Assembly: GCA_004554395.1 (NCBI GenBank)
Contig: SFMP01000203.1
Span: forward strand, 1-12,318
From: Myxococcales bacterium
GTDB lineage: Bacteria > Myxococcota_A > Bradymonadia > UBA4248
DNA: 12,318 bases
Direction: 5' to 3'
Below, piece after piece: positions 7,467-12,318 of the stretch (position 1 is its first letter; the number at the start of each line of letters is the position of its first letter). The position numbers were made by a program, and so were the translations under genes. The notes below the pieces were generated by a model, which was not told the DNA's origin, did no database searches, and was given only the letters and a program-made list of their open reading frames with translations.

Positions 7467-7698
7467 AAAAAAAACGTATTGCGCCTAGAGGGCGAAATGC
7501 GGGTGTATTAAAAAACGTGCATCTTCATTAGAAAGCTAGAATAGATGTGCGATGGTAGAATGGCGGGAGCGATTGCAAGTGTGACGCGGTGAAAGTCGAT
7601 TTTTTTTGTCTGGGGGCTTGCCTTTTGGCATGCGGTGCACAAATTGTTTGCCCGTGCTTGGAGTCCTGGGCGGCGGAGGGCGGTTTGCGCCAATTCGA

Positions 7699-7727
7699 TT
7701 GACAGAAAGGGCTCGTCGTTTTATACA
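7699..7727 (+). promoter_or_regulatory. Sigma70-type promoter of gap
   Basis: TTGACA (7699-7704), a 17-base spacer, TATACA (7722-7727): a perfect -35, a 5-of-6 -10 and optimal spacing. Transcription would start near 7734, leaving a leader of about 54 bases with a strong ribosome site. It suits a highly expressed housekeeping gene. Confidence 0.85.
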
Positions 7728-7787
7728 CGCGCGCGGGTCGAGAGCGGTTTTTGGCCCGTATGTAACGAAGTGATTTAGGAGGTTAAA

Positions 7788-8786
7788 ATGACCATCAAAG
7801 TAGGCATTAACGGTTTTGGACGCATTGGTCGTATGGTTTTCCGTGCAGCCGTCAAGAGCTTCAGCGATATCGAAATCGTCGGTATCAACGACTTGCTCGA
7901 TCCCGATTACCTTGCCTATATGCTCAAATATGATTCGGTTCACGGCCGTTTCGATCACGATGTCAAAGTCGATGGCAGCACGCTCGTCGTCGATGGCAAG
8001 AAGATTCGCCTCACGGCAGAGAAAGACCCCGCCAACCTCAAATGGAACGAAGTTGGTGCCGACGTCGTCATCGAATCGACGGGTCTTTTCCTCACCGACG
8101 AAACAGCACGTGCCCACATCAAAGCCGGTGCCAAGAAAGTCATCATGAGCGCCCCGAGCAAAGATGCCACGCCGATGTTCGTCTTTGGTGTCAACGACAA
8201 AACGTATGCCGGCCAAGACATCATTTCGAACGCCAGCTGCACGACGAACTGCTTGGCGCCGATCAGCAAAGTACTCAACGACAAATTCGGCATTAAACGC
8301 GGTCTCATGACGACGGTTCACGCGGCGACGGCGACGCAGAAGACGGTCGACGGTCCTTCGAAGAAAGACTGGCGCGGTGGTCGTGGTATCCTCGAAAACA
8401 TCATTCCGTCGTCGACGGGTGCTGCCAAGGCCGTTGGCAAAGTTCTTCCCGAACTCAATGGCAAATTGACGGGTATGTCGATGCGCATTCCTTCGTCGGA
8501 CGTCTCGATCGTCGACCTCACGGTGGAATTGAACAAAGAATGCACGTACGATGAAATCTGCGCCGCGATGAAAGCCGCTTCGGAAGGCGAACTCAAGGGC
8601 GTTTTGGGCTACACCGACGAATGCGTCGTTTCGACCGACTTCCGTGGCGATGCTCGCACCTCGATCTTCGACGCCAAAGGTGGCATTCAGCTCGACAAAA
8701 CGTTTGTCAAAGTACTCGCTTGGTACGACAACGAATGGGGTTACAGCAATAAGGTCCTCGAAATGGTCCGCGTCATTGCCAAGTAA
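7788..8786 (+). CDS. gap: Glyceraldehyde-3-phosphate dehydrogenase
   Basis: 332-aa cytosolic glycolytic enzyme (EC 1.2.1.12) that oxidises and phosphorylates glyceraldehyde-3-phosphate to 1,3-bisphosphoglycerate using NAD+; it works as a tetramer. The N-terminal Rossmann motif is INGFGRIGR (7-15). Asp35 at the end of the second strand (GIND) favours NAD over NADP. Catalytic Cys151 is in SNASCTTNC and base His178 is in TTVHAAT. WYDNEWGYSNK near the C-terminus completes the family signature. The start is set by the full AGGAGGT at 7777-7783. It has its own promoter and terminator, so it is a single-gene unit. No phosphoglycerate kinase gene follows, unlike many gap-pgk operons. Confidence 0.98.
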   Translation: MTIKVGINGFGRIGRMVFRAAVKSFSDIEIVGINDLLDPDYLAYMLKYDSVHGRFDHDVKVDGSTLVVDGKKIRLTAEKDPANLKWNEVGADVVIESTGLFLTDETARAHIKAGAKKVIMSAPSKDATPMFVFGVNDKTYAGQDIISNASCTTNCLAPISKVLNDKFGIKRGLMTTVHAATATQKTVDGPSKKDWRGGRGILENIIPSSTGAAKAVGKVLPELNGKLTGMSMRIPSSDVSIVDLTVELNKECTYDEICAAMKAASEGELKGVLGYTDECVVSTDFRGDARTSIFDAKGGIQLDKTFVKVLAWYDNEWGYSNKVLEMVRVIAK

Positions 8787-8815
8787 TTCGATCGCTAGGT
8801 TTTACTAGACGATTT

Positions 8816-8850
8816 AGCCCGCATGCTCTGATGGCATGCGGGCTTTTTTT
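8816..8850 (+). terminator. Rho-independent terminator of gap
   Basis: An 11-bp perfect stem AGCCCGCATGC (8816-8826) and GCATGCGGGCT (8834-8844) with a 7-base loop, running into seven T (8844-8850), 30 bases after the gap stop. There is no bulge, so it is outside the bulged palindrome family. Confidence 0.95.
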
Positions 8851-8992
8851 GTTCGACGACGGGGATTGCCAAGCCTCGACAGACGATATTCATAGCGCGA
8901 TTGAAGATAATTTGGTCATTTTAATATATTTTTATGATGGGCTAATGGCCGTTGGTTTGTGCGGTAAGTGTTAAAAAACAATGATGGAGTCG

Positions 8993-9008
8993 TGTGATAT
9001 AAATCACA
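8993..9008. promoter_or_regulatory. CRP/FNR-family operator
   Basis: TGTGATATAAATCACA is a perfect 6-4-6 palindrome and matches the E. coli CRP core TGTGA-N6-TCACA at all ten defined positions. It lies 185 bases before the right kinase start. FNR would prefer TTGAT-N4-ATCAA, so a CRP-type cAMP-responsive regulator is more likely. No such regulator is encoded in the window. Confidence 0.65.
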
Positions 9009-9101
9009 AGTTGTAACATATTCGTTCAAATCACTACAAATGGATGAGAGATGAATGATTATGTTAATCTGTGAGTATCGATAGCCGTTGCGAACGCATT
9101 A

Positions 9102-9132
9102 TTGTAGCAAAAGAGCTATATGAGTATATAAT
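9102..9132 (+). promoter_or_regulatory. Possible promoter of the right kinase pair
   Basis: TTGTAG (9102-9107), a 19-base spacer, then a perfect TATAAT (9127-9132). The -35 is poor and the spacer long. The operator at 8993-9008 would be about 140 bases upstream of its start point; the alternative promoter at 8901-8930 would instead place the operator downstream. Confidence 0.4.
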
Positions 9133-9192
9133 GTGCTTGCTTGTATCGTCGTGCGATATCTAAGCGATCGTCGTTTTATTTAACCTTAGGAC

Positions 9193-11145
9193 ATGAAGCA
9201 AGCGATGGATACTACACAAGAGTTGAAAAAATCGACAGAAGAAGGGCGCGGCTATTCGGCAATGGGCGGAGAACAAGGCTATTCGGCAATGCCCGAAGAG
9301 AAGACCGACGAGGCTCATAGCGTCGAGGCGCCTAGAGATGAAAAATCTGTGTCGTCGAAAAAGTCAGATAATGCGCCGATGAGCTTGGGAAGTGCAAAAG
9401 CCGACGGGAAGTATCGCATCATCGAGAAGCTCGGGCGCGGAAGCCAAGGCGAGGTTTACCATGCCAAACGCTTGAGCGATGGCGTCGATGTGGCGATTAA
9501 AGTTTTGCACATTCACTCGGTCAACAACTGGAAGCAATACGAATTGTTCCATCGCGAAGCTGAGACGTTGATGGGGCTCGATATCGATGGCGTGGCCCAT
9601 CTCTACGAGACGATCGAAGATTTGGAGTGCGAAAACCCCGTTTCAATCATCGTTCAAGAGTATATTCGAGGCTATTCGCTCAAAGATTATTTGCAATCTG
9701 CACGACGGTTTAGCTTGAGCGATATCGCCGATATCATCAAGCAGTTGCTCGAGATCGTCGAAAAGCTCCACACGCGCCCGTCACCCATTATCCACCGCGA
9801 TATTAAACCGGGCAATATCATGCTCGTCGACGAACTCGGGAAATTCAAAGTTTGGCTCATCGACTTTGGTGCCGTGGCCAATCCGCAAGTCAAAGACGGA
9901 GGATCGACTGTTGCGGGAACGTATGGCTATATGCCGCCCGAGCAGCTCATGGGCAATCCCGTTCCGCAAAGCGATATCTATGCCATTGGTGCACTTGCGC
10001 TACATTTGTTATCGCGTCAGCCGCTCGAAGAAATCGAGATGCAAGATTTCCGATACATGATCGACCCGTATTTGCAACACCTACCCTATAGCGTGACGCA
10101 ATTGCTTCGCAAGATGCTCGAACCGAATATTCGCGATCGCATCTCGGATATATCGATATTGAAAGCGGCATTTGAAGCGATTCGCGTTGCCGATTTTAAG
10201 CAATTGGGCGAAATCGTCGGATCGACGCAAGGCGAAACAGTACAGCAACAAGTTTCGATTACGTCGTATCGCCAGAGCGGTGCCATCGATGCATGGTCGC
10301 TGTTGAGCGATCTCACGCCGCGCAAAGAGGATCTCCCGAAATCTATCGTCGCTAGCCTCAAGCAGATTCATCCCGATATCATTTCGCAGATATCGGCGCA
10401 TGGCGAGAACACTGCGTCTACGGCGTTTAATATGACGCGTTACGTCAAAGATTACGATAGCTCGATGATATATGGCTTGATCGATCAATTGCGCTATCAC
10501 CGACGACCTTATGTCAAAGTCGCTGCATCGAATCGATTGTTTTCGATCGTATTGTCGAGTCTGGCTGCGTTAATATGTGTGGCAGTGGCGTTAGTTTCAT
10601 TTTTATTGTATACCGATATGGTCGTCATCGCTGGGATTCCGAGCGTCGAGCCCATTTGGTACATTCTGTTGATTACGCTTTTTGTCGTTCTCTTCATGGT
10701 TAGTATCAAGAACATTGTAACGAATGTGAACAGTAAGATCGATTACGTCGAGAATCTCAAAAAGAATATCGATCCGTTGTTCCGCTATGGGCGCAAGACG
10801 ATTGCGACGATTTCAAAGATCGAATTTGCATGCGATATCAAGTCGCTCGAGCCCATCGAACAGCCGCTTTGGCGCGTCGAATACAAATACAATCCACCCG
10901 ACGATGAGTCGCCCGACGATATTACGGGCGAATTCTATACGCGTTTGCCACTCGAAGATACGGCGGTTGGCGATTTCGTTCCTTGCATCTATATCATCGT
11001 GCGCGAAGACGACGGCAGCGAGTCGGTTTTTAGCTCGCCTTGGCCTATCCTCGAACAAGACGATATTTATCTCGTCAAAGATGTCGAACGATTACTTTGC
11101 CGCGAGATTCCCGTTCGCCCCGACCAAATACTCGACGTCGAGTAA
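9193..11145 (+). CDS. Ser/Thr protein kinase with two TM helices and DUF3592-like tail, first gene of right pair
   Basis: 650-aa membrane-bound Hanks-type kinase, paralogue of 1467-3626. The charged N-terminal tail has a doubled GYSAM motif (20-33). Kinase domain about 74-332: glycine loop GRGSQGEV (81-88), Lys103, Glu122, HRD 201-203 with IKPGN, DFG 224-226, PPE 248-250, so it should be active. Then the shared linker ITSYRQSGAIDAWS (356-369), two hydrophobic helices (about 447-473 and 487-508) with a short outer loop, and a cytosolic tail with GRKTIATISKIE, PLWRVEYKYNP and GDFVPCIYII resembling DUF3592. No substantial extracellular sensor exists. The start is uncertain: TTAGGA lies too close to the ATG at 9193 to be a good ribosome site, and an ATG at 9205 is the alternative. 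Its stop is 12 bases before the next kinase, with which it should be co-transcribed. Confidence 0.93.
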   Translation: MKQAMDTTQELKKSTEEGRGYSAMGGEQGYSAMPEEKTDEAHSVEAPRDEKSVSSKKSDNAPMSLGSAKADGKYRIIEKLGRGSQGEVYHAKRLSDGVDVAIKVLHIHSVNNWKQYELFHREAETLMGLDIDGVAHLYETIEDLECENPVSIIVQEYIRGYSLKDYLQSARRFSLSDIADIIKQLLEIVEKLHTRPSPIIHRDIKPGNIMLVDELGKFKVWLIDFGAVANPQVKDGGSTVAGTYGYMPPEQLMGNPVPQSDIYAIGALALHLLSRQPLEEIEMQDFRYMIDPYLQHLPYSVTQLLRKMLEPNIRDRISDISILKAAFEAIRVADFKQLGEIVGSTQGETVQQQVSITSYRQSGAIDAWSLLSDLTPRKEDLPKSIVASLKQIHPDIISQISAHGENTASTAFNMTRYVKDYDSSMIYGLIDQLRYHRRPYVKVAASNRLFSIVLSSLAALICVAVALVSFLLYTDMVVIAGIPSVEPIWYILLITLFVVLFMVSIKNIVTNVNSKIDYVENLKKNIDPLFRYGRKTIATISKIEFACDIKSLEPIEQPLWRVEYKYNPPDDESPDDITGEFYTRLPLEDTAVGDFVPCIYIIVREDDGSESVFSSPWPILEQDDIYLVKDVERLLCREIPVRPDQILDVE

Positions 11146-11157
11146 GGAGTGCAAGAC

Positions 11158-12318
11158 ATGGTTGAGACGACACCCAATGCGCTTACTCAACGCTACACGT
11201 ATATCGAGCTCGTCGGCGCAGGGGCTGCGGGCAAGACGTATAAGGCGTACGACAAGTTGACGGGCGAGCATGTCGCCATCAAGGCATTGCGAGGGCAAGT
11301 CGATTTCAAGACGCGAGAGTTGTTCGAACGCGAAGTCGAAACGCTCAAATCGATCGACGTCAAAGGCGTGCCCAAGTTCATCGACTTCGTCGAGTCGCCC
11401 GATGACTCGGGAGAAGTCTATCTCGTGCAAGAATTCGTCGATGGCGTATCGCTGAGTGCGTTACTCGACGACGCCAAATCAAAGGGCGAGGTGTCAAATG
11501 ATGAAACCGATCAGCTTGCAAAAGCGAGTGAATCGCCCGAAAGCGACAGCGCATTATCGGATGATGATAAGGATAAGCGCGTCGATGTCACGATTGACGA
11601 AGCGTTTGTGAAGCGATTTATCGTCGAAATCGCAGGCATCCTCGACGCCTTGCAAACGCAGTATACGCCGCCCATCATCCACCGCGATATCAAGCCGTCG
11701 AATATATTGTACGATTCAAAAAGCGATCGGTTTTATCTCATCGACTTTGGTTCGGTGACGAATCCGCAACGCAAATCATTGAATTCGACGATTGCCGGCA
11801 CGCAAGGTTATATGGCGCCCGAGCAGCTCTTGGGCGATGCGACGATACAATCGGATTTTTATGGATTGGGGGCGACGGCATTGCACTTGGCGACCGGGGT
11901 GTCGCCCGTCGACATGCAATCCGATGGATTTACTCTATTATACGATAAATATATCGATCCGCTCGAATGGAACTATCTCGTCAAAGTACTGATCAAGCGA
12001 TTACTTGCTCCAAGCCCAGCCGATCGACCGCAGTCGGCTCGTGAAATATTGGAGTATTTCCAAAAGCCGCATTATTTCAAAGGATCTGAGAAAGACGAAG
12101 AGTATCCTTTTTTTGCAACGCTCATCTACGATACACTGGGTAAAAAGTGTGCTCGTTGGTGGATGCGGAAGAAAAGGGAGAATCCCTGGGTCAATTTGCT
12201 ACTCTTCGTGCCCGTATTGTTGTGCATCGCGTTTTTCTACATTGCCAATGCAGTATTGTCTTATGCCGCGTATTTCTATGGATATCGTGAGATTAATGAA
12301 GAACGCTTTTTTATACAG
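11158..12318 (+). CDS. Membrane-anchored Ser/Thr protein kinase, second gene of right pair (3' end outside window)
   Basis: Paralogue of the kinase at 1-1456; 387 codons are visible and the frame is open to the right edge. Kinase motifs: glycine loop GAGAAGKTY (20-28), Lys42 (VAIK), HRD 175-177 with IKPSN, DFG 196-198, APE 220-222. A Ser/Asp/Glu-rich insert at about 105-145 sits between the hinge and the catalytic loop and is about 15 residues longer than in the left paralogue. A strong membrane helix begins near 345. The ribosome site GGAG (11146-11149) lies in the 12-base gap after the previous stop, indicating an operon. Substrate unknown. Confidence 0.93.
   Translation, partial: MVETTPNALTQRYTYIELVGAGAAGKTYKAYDKLTGEHVAIKALRGQVDFKTRELFEREVETLKSIDVKGVPKFIDFVESPDDSGEVYLVQEFVDGVSLSALLDDAKSKGEVSNDETDQLAKASESPESDSALSDDDKDKRVDVTIDEAFVKRFIVEIAGILDALQTQYTPPIIHRDIKPSNILYDSKSDRFYLIDFGSVTNPQRKSLNSTIAGTQGYMAPEQLLGDATIQSDFYGLGATALHLATGVSPVDMQSDGFTLLYDKYIDPLEWNYLVKVLIKRLLAPSPADRPQSAREILEYFQKPHYFKGSEKDEEYPFFATLIYDTLGKKCARWWMRKKRENPWVNLLLFVPVLLCIAFFYIANAVLSYAAYFYGYREINEERFFIQ

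Larger units (their letters stand above)
7191..7787. other. 597-bp divergent intergenic region with palindromes
   Basis: No convincing gene on either strand. It holds the ribosome site of the hydrolase, a short palindrome GCGAC-gatat-GTCGC (7223-7237), a two-stem inverted repeat (7308-7375), an inverted copy of the glgP 3' palindrome (7440-7465) followed by A8, a T8 run near 7604-7611, and the gap promoter (7699-7727). The part at 7300-7470 is GC-rich and full of short palindromes, unlike the AT-rich flanks, as in a repeat-insertion hotspot. Short ORFs here have no ribosome site or recognisable motif. Confidence 0.75.
8851..9192. other. AT-rich leader region of the right kinase pair
   Basis: 342 bp without a gene, clearly richer in AT than the coding DNA. 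It holds a possible promoter TTGAAG-N18-TATATT (8901-8930), the CRP-type palindrome (8993-9008), and a second possible promoter with a perfect TATAAT at 9127-9132. No hairpin or small ORF stands out. Confidence 0.6.

Noticed and set aside
7300..7480. tRNA, CRISPR array or integron attachment site in the palindrome-rich block
   Set aside because: No cloverleaf with a T-loop motif, no regularly spaced identical repeats, and no adjacent integrase or cassette.
7536..8321. Minus-strand ORF (261 codons) across the gap start and promoter
   Set aside because: It is antisense to the conserved gap coding region and covers its promoter. No motif is recognisable.

Overview
The window is bacterial: compact ORFs, Shine-Dalgarno sites, intrinsic terminators and sigma70-like promoters. 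It carries four Hanks-type serine/threonine protein kinase genes around three metabolic genes. Richness in membrane-anchored kinases and moderate GC with AT-rich intergenic DNA would suit a Myxococcota/Bradymonadota-like or similar kinase-rich lineage. That placement is a guess; nothing here is taxonomically diagnostic.

Layout: (1) 1-3626, minus strand: a kinase pair read leftwards, a 719-aa kinase (1467-3626) followed after 10 nt by a second kinase that runs off the left edge (1-1456). (2) 3911-6391, plus: glycogen phosphorylase glgP, with a GNRA-capped hairpin in its leader and three hairpins after its stop, the last a T-tailed terminator. (3) 6630-7190, minus: an isochorismatase-family hydrolase converging on glgP. 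(4) 7191-7787: about 600 bp without a gene, holding palindromes and a near-consensus promoter for the next gene. (5) 7788-8786, plus: NAD-type glyceraldehyde-3-phosphate dehydrogenase with a classic terminator. (6) 8851-9192: AT-rich leader with a perfect CRP-type palindrome. (7) 9193-12318, plus: a second kinase pair, a 650-aa kinase (9193-11145) followed after 12 nt by a partial kinase (11158-right edge).

The two kinase pairs are paralogous gene by gene and point outward, giving a mirror-image arrangement around the carbon-metabolism genes. The first kinase of each pair has an unusual architecture: variable low-complexity N-terminus, kinase domain, a conserved linker motif, two membrane helices, and a conserved cytosolic beta-rich tail resembling DUF3592. 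The second of each pair is a kinase followed by membrane segments. GlgP (glycogen breakdown) and GAPDH (glycolysis) belong to one metabolic route. A regulatory link to the kinases is suggested only by position.

The most unusual non-coding signal is a family of four palindromes (three in the glgP 3' region, one inverted upstream of gap). All share a two-part stem, a 3-nt loop and a single C bulge on the 3' arm, with compensatory base-pair changes between copies.
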